From positions 248,501 through 312,500 of the forward strand of contig JAEMWC010000621.1 in assembly GCA_016490735.1 (NCBI GenBank): DNA of 64,000 nt, written 5' to 3'. The notes below the pieces were generated by a model, which ran no database searches, was not told where the DNA came from, and worked only from the letters and a program-made list of their open reading frames with translations. The stretch's first letter is position 1; every line of letters begins with the position of its first letter. Below, in pieces: positions 23,096 to 34,216 of the stretch. The translations under genes were made by a program, and so were the position numbers. This DNA comes from Pachyseris speciosa (lineage: Eukaryota > Cnidaria > Anthozoa > Scleractinia > Pachyseridae).

Positions 23096-23230
23096 AGCTT
23101 TATTTAACGAGGGTGAAAACACTTTACAGTTAAAACTGATAAACTAGTGTCTCTCATTATACTATACATAAAATGTAATAAATAAAATGACTAATGACTA
23201 AAATACTGAAAGAGAGTTTAACTTAAGACG
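22975..23230 (-). mobile_element. LINE 3' end with (ATC)n tail, next to (AAC)n
   Basis: An (AAC)n tract (22,975-23,012) is followed by (GAT)n at 23,065-23,095. Then comes AGCTTTATTTAACGAGGG and a 3' UTR read on the - strand that resembles the LINE end at 18.62-18.73 kb (ATAAAGTT plus microsatellite tail). B has the same at 55,905-56,150, so it predates the duplication. Confidence 0.65.
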
Positions 23231-23238
23231 GTAAAGAA

Positions 23239-23412
23239 ATGGTGAAGACCCGTAGTTGTGTACGTAGTTGTGGCGCTCAAAGCGAAGGGTGGGTCAAATG
23301 TAGTGTTTGTTCTTGTTTTCATTTTGTCCTGTTTGTAAATCAAGTTCAAGCCATGAAAAGGAGGAAACCTTCAGAAAAGGAATCGTGGGAAGATTTCGAG
23401 AAAGGAGTTGTG
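23239..23412 (+). pseudogene. Alpha-kinase-like gene, N-terminal remnant (copy A)
   Basis: Open from ATG 23,239. It reads MVKTRSCVRSCGAQSEGW, then VKCSVCSCFHFV (cysteine-rich, possibly zinc-binding) and KRRKPSEKESWEDFEKGV. It then runs into the Penelope-like element. The B copy at 56,155 shows what should follow: an alpha-kinase domain. In A the early part is still open, whereas B has a stop (GGG TAA) at the matching place. A therefore preserves the better N-terminus, but everything after about residue 58 is lost. Confidence 0.65.
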
Positions 23413-23430
23413 TTAAAAAGGGGGGGTTAG

Positions 23431-25007
23431 ATAGGCCTGCGCGACTCCCACTCGCGTGATTTTGGCCTTGAAGCTATATTTGCTCTAACGAGTATGTCTT
23501 TCAGGGAACGCCCTCTCTTGTAGGATATAAGTGGCGGTTCCTTAAATATTTCTCTGAGCGTCAGTTGTTTCTCAATAAAATGCCATTTGCTCATGAGGAT
23601 TTCTTTTAAGTTTGGCACTGATGGGTGATATTGCGTTACAAACGGCAAGATTCGTTTGTTTTCTTTCTCTTTTTGTCCCGCCTGTTTTGAGACTTTACTT
23701 CTGAGAGGTTTCTTTGGATAAAGGCTTTAGGGCAACCTCTTTCAACAAGGTGTGTTTTGACTTCAAATATTGTTTTAGAAGAGTTTGTCCTCAGAAGCCT
23801 TAAAGCCTCTCCTTTCACAAATCCCCTTGGCCTAACACCGGGTGGGTGACAGGATGAGAAGCGTGTATATTGAAATGTCTCAGTAGGCTTGAAATGGGTT
23901 CGCACATCAAGAACTGATGTTGTTTCGAATCTTGCGCCTTTGTATATGATGGTGACCAAGAAAGTTATTTCAGTTTCTGAAATTCTAGCCGTGAATTTAA
24001 TTGTAGGGTGATGTTTGTTTGCTTTCTCAATGAACTGTGTTATATCTCCTCTGTTTGTGTTCCAGAGGGAGAAAATGTCGTCTATGTAGCGTTTCCAAAC
24101 GAGCGGTTTAATCACGCTTTGGCTTATAATTTCTGTTTCGGCTTTTGGCATGAAGATATTGGCAAAGGCAACAGCCATTTTCGTCTTCATAGCAGTTCCA
24201 TGTATTTAGAGATAATCTCGTCCGTTAAACTGGGACGAATTTTCTTGTAAAATAAGCCTTAGCGCTTCTTGAAGCTGTTGAGTAGGAATAGGAGGTTACT
24301 TTGTTTTTATGGAATGCATCATATGCTGCGCATATTGTTCAGATTCCTTCCTCCTGTGGTATATTTGTATATAAGCTCGTTACGTCCATTGAAACAAGGA
24401 TAGTTTCGTTCTCTCTATGAAGTTGATAAAATCAGTGGTGTCTCAGTTTCAAATATGAATTCTGCTGTTTTGCTATAGCCTGAAGCGAGTCTGTCAATAA
24501 ATGTTGATAGTTTCTCTGTAGGGCCATCGCACCCTGATATTATTGGTCTCCCGACTGGTATCGGTTTGTGAATTTTTGCCAGGGTGTAGAAAATCGGAAT
24601 TTGAGGCGGATTTGGTGCTTCACAAAACCATTTTTTAGTTGTTTCATCTTGATGTGGTTTTTGTTGTAGAGTCCATTAACTAGTTGTCGGACTTTGCGGC
24701 TTGTCTCATCTAACATTGGTTTTTCAAGTGACCTGTAGTGTTCAGTGTTATCTTTTAGTTGAATTTGACCCTCTTTGATTTTGTCTTGTGTGTTGAACAC
24801 AACAGTGGTCGTCCCTTTATCTGCCTTTATAAGGTTGATTTCGTTGTCTTGCTTTAATGTCTTAAGTGCCCTCTGTTCGGCTGGTGGCAGATTATTTTTT
24901 GGTTTTGTGAGTTTGGTTTCCACTAGTTTAACCTTAACCTCTTCTAGATAGCTCTCTAGGGCGATTGATGGTTGTATTGGTGGTTTAGCATGTGGATTTA
25001 ACGTGGA
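23431..25007 (-). pseudogene. Penelope-like reverse transcriptase (degenerate)
   Basis: Read on the - strand, the order is IALESYLEEVKVKL, LPPAEQRALKTLK, INLIKADKGTTTVVFN, and a stretch with several shifts. Then come GTAMKTKM, ANIFM and RYIDDIFSLW, holding the YIDD catalytic box of the RT active site. After that come HPTIKFTARISETEITFL and the C-terminal SLKDILVRANIA segment. This order is diagnostic for Penelope-like RTs. Stops and frameshifts near 24.2 and 24.3-24.5 kb make it non-functional. Confidence 0.88.
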
Positions 25008-25059
25008 ATGGATGTGGCTCTTTTTCCTGCCCGTGACAAATGTATCGTAGCCTCATTCT

Positions 25060-25761
25060 TCTTGCGAAGCTATCAAAGACACGCAAGAGTTGCCGTTGTA
25101 TTTGAGAGAGCGGACGCTGAATTCAAAACTGACATTAAACGCATCCGCAAAAGTGCAGAGCAAGAGTTCCTAAAGGCTTTAACTCGATTTCATTACCGTG
25201 AAACCGATCGGTTGAGATCGTAAATCAAACGCGGAAAACGACCGAAAGTTTCTAACGAAACCGCAAACACAGATGTAACTACATTTTCAAAAAGCAAGAA
25301 AGGAAAACACTCGGCGCCTAGAGAAAACACTGTATCGCTCAACTATATATACAAGATAGCAGAAAACCTAGAGAAGAAAATAGCCGAGTTCAGCGATCTA
25401 ATGTCAAACTGTAAAAGGCAAGGATAATAAACAATTTAAACAGCACAAATGCCTGTTCACTGAGTCATTAGATAATGACAGGGCCAAACGGAAACCTTTA
25501 ACCAAACAACTGTCGAACAGAAAGCGGAAAGACCGCAAACAAATCAAAAACAAAAACCACATAATAAACCTCTCTAATAAAGATCTCACCAATGACCAGC
25601 TTAACCTTCTAGCAAAAGGGCTGAAATTTATTCCCACACCCGTGACTAACGAGGACCAAATACAACGGAAACTCTTGCGTGACTTTGATAGCTTCACAAG
25701 AAGAATGAGACTACGGAACACGGTTGCCCAGAAAGTGAAATTGATCCAAGATCTCGGATAA
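25060..25761 (+). pseudogene. Penelope-like N-terminal ORF part, inverted
   Basis: The + strand reads a charged region (FKTDIKRIRKSAEQEFLKAL) and, after shifts, HIINLSNKDLTNDQLNLLAK then GLKFIPTP and FDSFTRRMRLRN. The INLS...LT..Q..LL.KGLKFIPTP motif is the conserved N-terminal block of Penelope-like RT ORFs. It ends at a stop at 25,759. Confidence 0.85.
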
Positions 25762-25849
25762 ATTGTTCGCGTCTTATTTTTGATTCAGCGTCGTTTACAT
25801 GTAATGTTGCCATTAGCAACAGTCCTAAGCACGTGCCATGCAGTTTACG

Positions 25850-26960
25850 TCTTATTTAGGACGCGAAACCATTTATGTGAGGAAGTTCACGTTCGTGGCT
25901 TAAAGAACGAGGCATACACATGTGTACCGCGCTTTTTTCTGCCGGTTGCGCCTTTCCGCTTGTGGTTTAAAGAACGAAGCGAAACTGTGGTATCGCGCTT
26001 AGTATCACCGTAGTATCGTGGCTTTAAGAACGAGGCATACTCATGTGTAGCTCGCTTGTTTCTGCCGGTTGCGCATTTCCACTTGAGGCGTAAAGAACGC
26101 GGTATATACATGAGTAACGTGCGCTTGTTTCTGCTCGTGGCTTAAAGAACGAGGCATACACATGTGTAGCGCGCTTGTTTATGCTGGTTGCGATTTTCCC
26201 TTTGTGGCTTAAAGAATGAGGTGTAAACTAGTGACGCACGCTTCGTCGCTTCTTTCTGCCTGGGCTTAGAGAACGAGGCATCATATGGGTAGCGCGCTTG
26301 TTTACGTGAGTAACGCGCGCTTATCTCTGCTCGTTGGTTAAAGAACGACGCATACTCATGTGTAGCGCCCTTGTTTCTGCCGGTTGCGTTTTCCTGCTCG
26401 GGTATAAGGAACGAGGTGTACACGTGTAATAGGAACTTGTTTTCTTCGACCCGCAGCTTAAAGAAGGAGGCATATACTTGAGTAACGCGCGCTTGTTTCT
26501 GTTCCTGGCTTAAAGAACGAGGCATACACATGTGTACCGCGCTTGTTTCCGCCGGTTGCGCCTTACCGCTTGTGGTTCAAAGAACGAAGCGAAACTGTAG
26601 TATCGCGCGCTTGTTTCGGCTCGTAGCTTTAAGAACGAGGAATACGCATGAGTAACGCGCCCTTGTTTCTACTCAGGGGTTAAAGAACGAGGCATACTCA
26701 TGTGTAGCTCGCTTGTTTCTTGCGGTTGTGCATTTCCACTTGAAGCTTAAAGAACGCGGCATATACATTGACAACGCGCGCTTGTTTCTGCTCGTGGCTT
26801 AAAGAACGAGGCATACACATGTGTAGCGCGCTTGTTGCTGCCGGTTGCGCTTTCCGCTTGTGGTTTAAACAAGTAACTCACGCTTTGTCGCTTCTTTCTG
26901 CTCGCGGCTTAGATAACTAGGCATACATATGTGTAGCGTGCTTGTTTCGATTTTCCGCCA
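25850..26960. repeat. Degenerate minisatellite, about 1.1 kb
   Basis: Many imperfect copies of a unit with TTAAAGAACGAGGCATACAC, ATGTGTAGCGCGCTTGTTTC and TGCCGGTTGCG in order; spacing is about 45 or 75-80 bp. The repeats leave - strand frames with a recurring peptide (RATHEYASFFKPR type) because many units keep phase. No start context or domain supports a protein. Confidence 0.85.
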
Positions 26961-27956
26961 TGTTAACCCTTTTCGATCCAAGTGGGTGCAATTTATTTCA
27001 CTGGGGCTCTTAACTTCTTCATATATGGAGTTGTTATGAAAATATCTGCTGTCTTGAAATACTGGGGACCCAGGCTTTAGAGTCACGTGATGCACCCGAG
27101 TGGCTGTTGTTTGTCGAGTGAGTGGGGTCGCTTGACTGTGGTGCAATTGTCAGTTTTAGAGTGCTTTTCTGAGCCATTTTCCTCTGCAGAAGCCCCATGC
27201 TGGCATCATTAAGATAGAATGTGGGTAAAAGCAAGCCTTTGAAAGAAACCAGAGGTGAGAGGCGGTTTTATGTTGATGGAGATGCCAAACACGCTCTGTT
27301 GTGATGATGGTGGCTCGATATGGAACCTGTCTCTCTTGTCTTTTTGCAAGTGGATTCCGGGACCTACCGAGGCAATGTGGGCTAGTTTTGACCGCTAAAA
27401 ATACTCATCGATACAACATTTTGCTGGTAGCACCGAGTGGTTCAGCACTTATCGAAAAACTATGGAATGAGCTGAAGGAGAGTTCTATGCTCGCGGCGTG
27501 GTTGAAGTTCCCAGAATTCTTTTCGGCCGTGACCGAGTCAAGTTAAGACACACAAGACTGGATCTCAGAAACGGGCTGAAACGTGGCAGGCAGAAAATGT
27601 GAGAGAGACGTTTCATAGCAGATACTAAGGAGAGAGCTTGAGGTTTGCTGTAAATGTAGAATTTTGTTATTTGGGCAGTTTTTCTTATTAAAAAGTTGGC
27701 CACAAAAATGTGTAAATTTTGGTCTTATTCTCTGGCCAAAAAACAAGCATTTTGGGCTTTGCTGTTAAACGATCGGTGATATGCAGCGGAATTCTGGTAT
27801 TGTAGTCGTTATTTTTAGCTTTAATGATTGCAAAAACACAGTTGGTCCTATTCACACAATTATTATGACGTTCTGACAAATTTTAAACAAGAAATAAACC
27901 ATAAAATGAAAGCAGTATTTATCGTCACATATGTGTGACGTTGGATGGAAAAGAGT
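26961..27956. other. No gene seen
   Basis: No domain, TIR pair or RNA gene was recognised; the short frames overlap on both strands. Confidence 0.45.
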
Positions 27957-28320
27957 TAATCTTTCTGCTAATGAGATGCATTTTTCCACTCGACAAGTTA
28001 TTTTGTCGAGTCGACAATAACTTTGTCCACTCGTACGACTCGTACAAGTCGACAACTGTTCGAAGTGGACCCTTGGGTGAACTAATGAAATGCATACTAA
28101 TCTTTCTGCTAATAAGATGCATTTTTCCACTCGACAAGTTATTTTGTCGAGTCGACAATAATTTTGTCCACTCGTACGACTCGTACAACTCGACAACTGT
28201 TCGAAGCGGACTCTTGGGTGAATTAATGAGATGCATTTTCCACTCGACAACTCTGTCTGTCGAGTCGACACAAGTTGTCGACTCGTACGAGTTGTAAAAC
28301 GTATTTTTCCACTCGTATCA
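27957..28320. repeat. Tandem array of palindromic ACTCGACAA/TTGTCGAGT words
   Basis: Two and a half units of 141 bp start at 27,957, 28,098 and about 28,225. Each has CCACTCGACAAGTTATTTTG followed by TCGAGTCGACAATAA, then CACTCGTACGACTCGTAC. TCGAGTCGAC and ACTCGTACGAGT give nested inverted repeats within each unit. Frames through it on both strands are repeat artefacts. Confidence 0.88.
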
Positions 28321-28996
28321 TGTCGACAGTATTGGACATGACTGGAGGCAACTTTGTGTGGCTGAAAATGGGGAAGTGGGTGACAAAGTGCTCAATTAAT
28401 GATTTAGCCCCATGAACCCCAGGAGTGTGAAGAAAAACAAAACCTACAGCCCATGGGGATGCACACAGTGGATAAAGAGGAGGGAGTGGGCCTTCTCTCA
28501 GAGCCACTGTGAGCATACCTGGGTAGAGAGGAGGGAGTAATGGGCCTCCTCTCTGATTGGAGGGAGTGGGCCTCCACTAACCTAACTCCAGGGTGTAGAT
28601 ACGGAGGAAGTTGGACTTCCGGAAATCGAGTCTATGGGGGCAGGAGTGTGACGAGAGGAGCACTTCATCCCCATTCCCGTGTTTATTTGGACAGCTTAAA
28701 CATTACTTACATAGAACGGAACTCTATAAACGAAACTAATAATTCAAAAAATCAAAAAATAAATATCCAGTACTACACTGAAACTGATGAACCAGTGAAT
28801 GTTCATTGAAATAGTAACCCATATAAAGAATCATGCATAGTAGTCCATATAAGAAATCATTTATAGTAATGTACATGTATATAAAGAGTGATAGATGAAG
28901 AACTTTAATCTAGTATTTCTTAGTTTTATCAAAAACCAGTGACATAACTTAACCAGCCTCCAGTTCGGAACCTGAATGATACATATTATTAATAGC

Positions 28997-29047
<51 letters not shown>

Positions 29048-30189
29048 TCCATTTTGTTTCTTGTTTTTTTTTTGTATCTCATTGGTACCTAAAGCATTGT
29101 TCTTATTTAGAGTTTGTTCATTGAAGCAAATCATAAGTCCTAATGTACTGTATTGTTCGCAAACAAAATTAAGTAAAGTCAAGTGTACATAACGCAACCT
29201 TAAAGAAATACGCAGTTTCTCTTAGATTACTACACTACTGCTGCATCCAGCGAATACCTTACTTATTAGAATCAACGCAGATATCTCACTTAATCTTTTA
29301 GGTTGCTGCACAGAATCCAAATGCAAGACCCAACATAAGTGTACTATTGGGTTCTTGATAACACTATATACGTTTGTGTCCAGTCACGGTCAGTGAGTGA
29401 AGCCAGTTCAGGATGGGAGGGAAAGCTTTTCAGGGTTCTTGAAAGCGCCTTTAACCAACCTCGAGTCCACAAGCATGCATGAACGCAAGCATAAACGAAC
29501 GAAAGAACGATCGAATTGGAATAGCTCGAACTAAATAATCGCAACTTTAGGCGTAACTGATCCATCCATCCATCCATCCATCCGTTTTTAACTATAATAT
29601 TCCAGCCCGATGGCTTCCCTCTGATCGAGGAAATCAAGAAGAAGAAGAAGACGAAGACACTCCCGCCCTAAATGATATTACAGAACACACAACAGTTAAG
29701 TAAGTACAGCCTGATGACTTCCATGAACCGAACAATCTAAAACAATTATTTAACTAGTCACTATTCAGAATCTTCTTTATTTTCTGCGGAGCTCCCCTAG
29801 ATTTTTGTTTACATTGCAGTTAAGATGACCTACACGCACACCGATGTCCGACTTTGCGGCCAGGCCATTAGAGCCTATTTTATTTTTATTTTCCTTCCTA
29901 TGTTTTTTGTAATATTTGTTATTTGTACTACAAGTCGTTCCAATATGTTTGTTTTTAGGTCTTCGCTTTTATGGAGTCTTTTCCACAATATACTTCCGTC
30001 CACCATATGTAAATTTTGTCAGTTTGTTCTATCAAAATCTTAAAGTGCTAAAGTTTTCCTAGCACCTTTTAGAGGCCATAACTTTTCACCAAAATTAACA
30101 CCTATCTGCCTACAAACTCCCAAGAGGAAGGTCGCCAAAGGCGCCTTTTCGTCATCTGGGACTCCAATAATGCTATCTTTTCTATTCTG
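28321..30189. other. No gene seen; simple repeats
   Basis: There is local duplication of GGGAGTGGGCCT words at 28.48-28.59 kb, (TTA)n at 28,999-29,046, and (CCAT)n near 29,562-29,582. No coding sequence was recognised. The start of the second LINE is not marked by a visible TSD. Confidence 0.5.
28999..29046 (+). repeat. (TTA)n microsatellite
   Basis: About 16 uninterrupted TTA units; the opposite-strand frames are poly-I or poly-N artefacts. Confidence 0.97.
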
Positions 30190-30206
30190 CGGAATTTTCA
30201 CACTAG

Positions 30207-33072
30207 ACCTCAAATGTCTCTCCCTTAATGTAAGAGGGCTTAATAAATCGATCAAAAGACGTTCCATCTTCAGATGGCTTCACAAACAAAACAAGGGTGT
30301 CATTTTTCTTCAAGAAACGTAACAAGGGTGTCATTTTTCTTCAAGAAACGTATAGCTCAAAGGAAACTGCCAAAATCTGGGAAACTGAATGGGGGGGGGG
30401 GGGGGGAGTTCTTTACAATCACGGATCATCCCACAGCAAAGGAGTTATGATCTTGCTAAATCCCAAACTAGATTACCAAATTGACGAAGAAGTCCGTGAC
30501 AAAAACGGAAGGTTTCTCAGTGCAAAGATAACTCTTGACGATTGTCAAATTGTTTTAGCTAATGTTTACGCTCCAAACGACATAAATCAGCAAGTACTAT
30601 TTTTTAAAGAATTACAAAAATTACTCGGCAAGCTTGCGCAAGAAACGATGATTATCGGCGGCGATTTAAATTGCGCTCTTTCACCAAGCGACAAGGAGGG
30701 AGGAAATCCCACTTCAAAAAAGTTACCGGTTATAAGCGAAATCGATAATTTATGTCACCTTTACAGCTTGTGTGATGTTTGGCGCTTCTTAATCCAAGGG
30801 CTAGACAATTTAAATGGAGAAACAAGTCATTTAAAGTGCAGTGTCGCCTAGATTACTTCCTAGTTTCAAAACAGCTTAGCAGTACTGCTATTAAGAGTGA
30901 TATCCTGTTCGCACCAGACACTGACCACTCTGCGATACAATTACATCTCTTGAGTGAAGATTTAAAACAACAAAAGGGACCCGGCTTCTGGAAATTTAAC
31001 TCCTCGCTTCTTGAAGATAAGCAATACATTTCTGACTTGCGCGATAACTTAATACACTTTATAGAGAAATACCGAGATGTTGACGACTTAGGCTTAAAAT
31101 GGGATCTGGTCAAAACGGAAATTAGAGGATTTACTGTCAAATTTTCTTAGACTAAAGCAAGGAAAAGACGAGACGAAGAATATTCCTTACAAAAAAAGGT
31201 CTATGAATTATTTATAAAAGCTGAAAAAAAAAATAAAAATAACGGACAAATTATATGTGAACTTAATTCTACTCGAGCTCGTCTAGAAAAAATAATGGCA
31301 TTTAAAACTCGCGGCACCATCCTTAGGAGCCGCGCAAGATGGCACGAACAAGGAGAACGCAATAATAAATATTTCTTAAACCTTGAAAAAAGAAACCACT
31401 CTAGAAAACTAGTCTCAAAGCTGAAGCCACAAAATGGTTCAGTTATAACTAATCAGTTCGATATTTTAGAAGAACAAAGTAAATTCTATAATTCTTTGTA
31501 TAATTCACAGCAATCTGACAACGCCGAACAAGCAGAGGCTGGTGTGTTTTTCAATCCAAGCAACATCCCTACCTTGTCCGACCATGAACAAGCTTCTTGT
31601 GAAGGTCTAATCACAGAAATTGAAGCTTTTAAAGCACTTAAAGAATTCGCTGCAGCAAAAACTCCTGGTACTGACGGTCTGACAACCGAATTCTTAAAAT
31701 ATTTTTGGCCGGAGCTAAAAGCCTTAATTGTCGGAAGTTTTAATTATGCTTTTGCAATCGGCTCCTTGTCGATATCGCAGCGGAGAGGAATAATTTCACT
31801 TATTCCCAAAAAAAATAAAGATAAAACCATCCTTGAAAATCTTAGACCAATATTCCTTCTAAACGTAGATTACAAAATTCTCACCAAAGTTCTGGCAAAC
31901 CGTTTAGAAAAAGTATTACCTAAAATAATAAACCCTGACCAAACCGGTTCGTGTGGTTCCCTGTTTCCCTTTACTAGGGCTATCGCCCAGTGGGTTATTC
32001 ATGGGTTTAAGTAGCACTTTAATTTACACTTTAGAGTTAATTCTCTATTCCACTATTTGTGTTCGTAGTGCTACGCGGCACAACATTCACATGTACCCTT
32101 ACTTTCTCTTTGCCGCGATTCACCATCTAAAATCGTCCCCGACTTTCTCTGTACGACCTTGTAGCTCAGTCGGCAGAGTAACGGTAGATCTAATCCGGAG
32201 GTCGTGGGTTCGATTCCCACCGAGGTCAAAATATTTTTTCTTTGCCTCGTGTGGTTCCCTGTTTCCCTTTACTAGGGCTAACGCCCAGTGGGTTATTCAT
32301 GGGTTTAAGTAGCACTTTAATTTACACTTTAGAGTTAATTCTCTATTCCACTATACGTAAAAGGACGTTACATTGGAGAAAATATTAGACTAATGCAAGA
32401 TCTGATGTTTTACTTGGAAAAAGAAAAATCCCCAGAAAATGTGTCACAGGAATCCTCTTTGCCCAAAAGTATCACCGCCCGTTCCGTTTATGCAGCAACA
32501 ATAAATCACTACTTTCAACCTCCAACTGCTGAGCCAAGATTGTTACGTTACGGTTTCTTCAATGATTGCCTAAAATATGTTTATAACCTCCCCTTTGTAA
32601 TTACGCTTGAAACAATAGAAAACTTTAAATTTTCCAATATAAGATTATCCACAATATACTTCCAACCAAATGTTCCCTTTTTCGTATGAAGCTATGTGAA
32701 TCTGAAACCTGTCACTAATGTAAAATGCAAGCGCAAACATTGGCTCACCTTCCTTACCAGTGTCTTGTAATTTCCAAATTTTGGATTGCTTTTCAAAGTT
32801 GGTGGTTCGCAAATCACGGAAAGAGCATAACTCCTACCGAACGTGACATCCTTTTTGGTTGGCATGATAACGCCACAGAATCAAAAGACACTTTAAATTA
32901 CCTAACCCTCGTAGCCAAATATTATATCTTCTGTACAACCCAAGACTTCGATGAGGTATCCTTTGATGGCTTTCCTTCTTTTTTGAAAAATAAATTAGAT
33001 GCTCTTCAACAAATAGCAGTTAAAAACAAAATCATTGACAACTTAAACAGAAAATGGAAAGACTTTATTTAA
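30207..33072 (+). pseudogene. LINE ORF2 of second Tx1-like element, inactive
   Basis: Endonuclease motifs are LNVRG, FLQETYS, GGDLNCAL and DHSAI. RT starts with KTPGTDGLTTEFLK, then PDQTG, and resumes after the SINE with YVKGRYIGENIRLMQDL. After LMFYLEKE it jumps directly to C-terminal sequence (SITARSVYAATINHYF), so motifs A, B and C are gone (roughly 450 codons compared with the first LINE). Lesions also include a 31-bp tandem duplication at 30,291-30,352, a G run of about 17 near 30,390, a shift near 30,785 and TAG at 31,148. Confidence 0.88.
31949..32354 (+). mobile_element. tRNA-headed SINE with its body duplicated on both sides
   Basis: A 105-bp body beginning CGTGTGGTTCCCTGTTTCCC and ending TTCTCTATTCCACTAT occurs at 31,950-32,055 and 32,247-32,354. 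Between them lies a tRNA-like head (32,155-32,228) with A box TAGCTCAGTCGG, B box GGGTTCGATTCC and pairing acceptor arms GACCTTG/CGAGGTC. This head-body type, with TAGGGCTAACGCCCA in the body, is a common cnidarian SINE (recalled, unchecked). The LINE frame continues PDQTG to YVKG across it. No clear TSD. The anticodon arm does not pair, so it is not a tRNA gene. Confidence 0.85.
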
Positions 33073-33607
33073 GCGTTTTTCTTTTTTTACTGTTATTTAT
33101 TTTACCATTATCTCTTTTTCAGTAAGTTGTATTTAGTCTGTATTTTATTTTGTAGCCAGCATTTACTGCTTCTTTGGTATTGTCAGTACTCGTTAGTAGC
33201 TGCTGTATTACAAGTAGTGTTAATATTGTACTCTCTATATGTAGCTGTAGCTTATTAGTAACGTCCACATTGTATTGTACTGAAGTATTTCAAGTGTATT
33301 GTAGGATAACGTTTGAGAGAAAAATAAAAAAATAAAAGTAAAAAAAACTTTATTTCGGTCATCAAGGAATGGCACATTTTCGTTTTCCACAAATTTTGAC
33401 AGCAAGTTAAAGTGAAATAAATGCCTCTTTCTAAAAAAAACAAAAAACAAAAAATCCGTTTTTAATATTGTATAAATTAAACATTGATTGTATTTTAGCT
33501 GTGAATAATGTATTTTACCTTTGCTTTTTTTACCTAGATGCACGGCTCTTGTGAAGAGCAAGAATTGTAAATTTTTGAACAAAACTACCGTGATGAAATT
33601 AAGTTTT

Positions 33608-33652
33608 CCATCCATTCATCCATCCATCCATCCATCCATCCATCCATCCATG
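33608..33652 (+). repeat. (CCAT)n microsatellite
   Basis: About 11 CCAT units, one interrupted. Confidence 0.95.
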
Positions 33653-34185
33653 CTTTGGCTTTGATATAGGAAAAGTATGACAGAATTGTCTTCTAAGTTA
33701 GCAGAAAAAACCGTGATCTTTCAAAGGCTTATAACTGTTCAGCTTGCGGAATCCCCTCTGAAGCTCTGATATCGGTATACCAAGATTTAGCGAATAATAA
33801 ATAATCAAGGAAAATTGTCTCGGGACTTTTTGCTAAATGCGCACACAGAATACACCTTTGTCTAAATATGGTCATATGCAATTACCCATAATAAGTTTCT
33901 TCATATTTGTACCCCCCCCCCCTCCCCCCCTCTCCTCCCACTGGGGAATGTTGATAGCCAATGAAACAATTGTACATCGTCAAATGCTTCAGTGGATCAA
34001 CATTACATTTTTATTTTTAGGAGGGTTAGGGAAAAGTGGGGTTAGTGATCTATTCTTTAGCGTGATTGTTTTGCCCAAGTGTCCCAAACAGTCTGGCTCA
34101 TGATGATTGACCGAATTCGGTGTTATAACATATATTTAATATTTGATCATTTCTGGGCACTTTACTGGGTTGCTTCTATCTTGAT

Positions 34186-34216
34186 CCTGAAGATGGCTTA
34201 GTGCGGAAACGTTCGG
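34186..34216 (+). ncRNA. Possible degenerate hammerhead-like motif
   Basis: CCTGAAGATGGC followed by GCGGAAACGTTCGG resembles the CUGAUGA ... GAAAC core order of the minimal hammerhead ribozymes found in Penelope-like element ends. Stem II is weak and the core has a substitution, so cleavage is doubtful. Confidence 0.3.

Larger units (their letters stand above)
1..23411. repeat. Segmental duplication, copy A (continues left of window)
   Basis: The sequence from position 1 aligns in order with 44,099 onward; both begin with the same text around CTCAATTCACCACTG. The similarity can be followed through the LRR exon, the TTAA foldback, shared MITEs and the N-terminus of the alpha-kinase-like pseudogene at about 23.4 kb. 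Copy A is 23.4 kb and the matching part of B about 12.2 kb. The difference is accounted for by indels: a 7.5-kb LINE, about 5.1 kb missing from B, and smaller insertions on each side. After removing these, both copies shrink to about 9 kb. Copy A starts before the window, so its left border is unseen. Right of 23,412 A is cut off by a Penelope-like element and does not resume. Confidence 0.93.
23413..25765 (-). mobile_element. Penelope-like element with inverted 5' part
   Basis: The reverse-transcriptase part lies on the - strand (25,007 down to 23,431) and the N-terminal ORF part on the + strand (about 25,060-25,761). In an intact element the N-terminal part would come directly before LPPAEQRALK on the same strand. 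This head-to-head break at about 25.01 kb is the pattern of a 5' inversion during target-primed insertion. It sits in the alpha-kinase-like pseudogene of copy A. No GIY-YIG endonuclease is seen after the RT, so the 3' part is truncated or the lineage lacks it. Confidence 0.85.
30190..33350 (+). mobile_element. Second Tx1/L1-like LINE, internally deleted
   Basis: ORF2-type coding runs from LSLNVRGLNKSIKRRSIF to a C-terminus ending NLNRKWKDFI (33,072), then a 3' UTR and an A-rich end around 33,325-33,350. No ORF1 lies upstream, so it is 5' truncated or the ORF1 is lost. A SINE composite (31,949-32,354) interrupts the RT. The catalytic half of the RT is missing. Confidence 0.88.

Noticed and set aside
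26142..26531. 129-aa minus-strand protein
   Set aside because: Produced by the minisatellite; no start context, domain or conservation.
28861..29197. Poly-isoleucine/poly-asparagine proteins
   Set aside because: Translation of the (TTA)n microsatellite.
32155..32228. Functional tRNA gene
   Set aside because: Good A and B boxes and acceptor pairing, but the anticodon arm does not pair and the head is embedded in a SINE with duplicated bodies.
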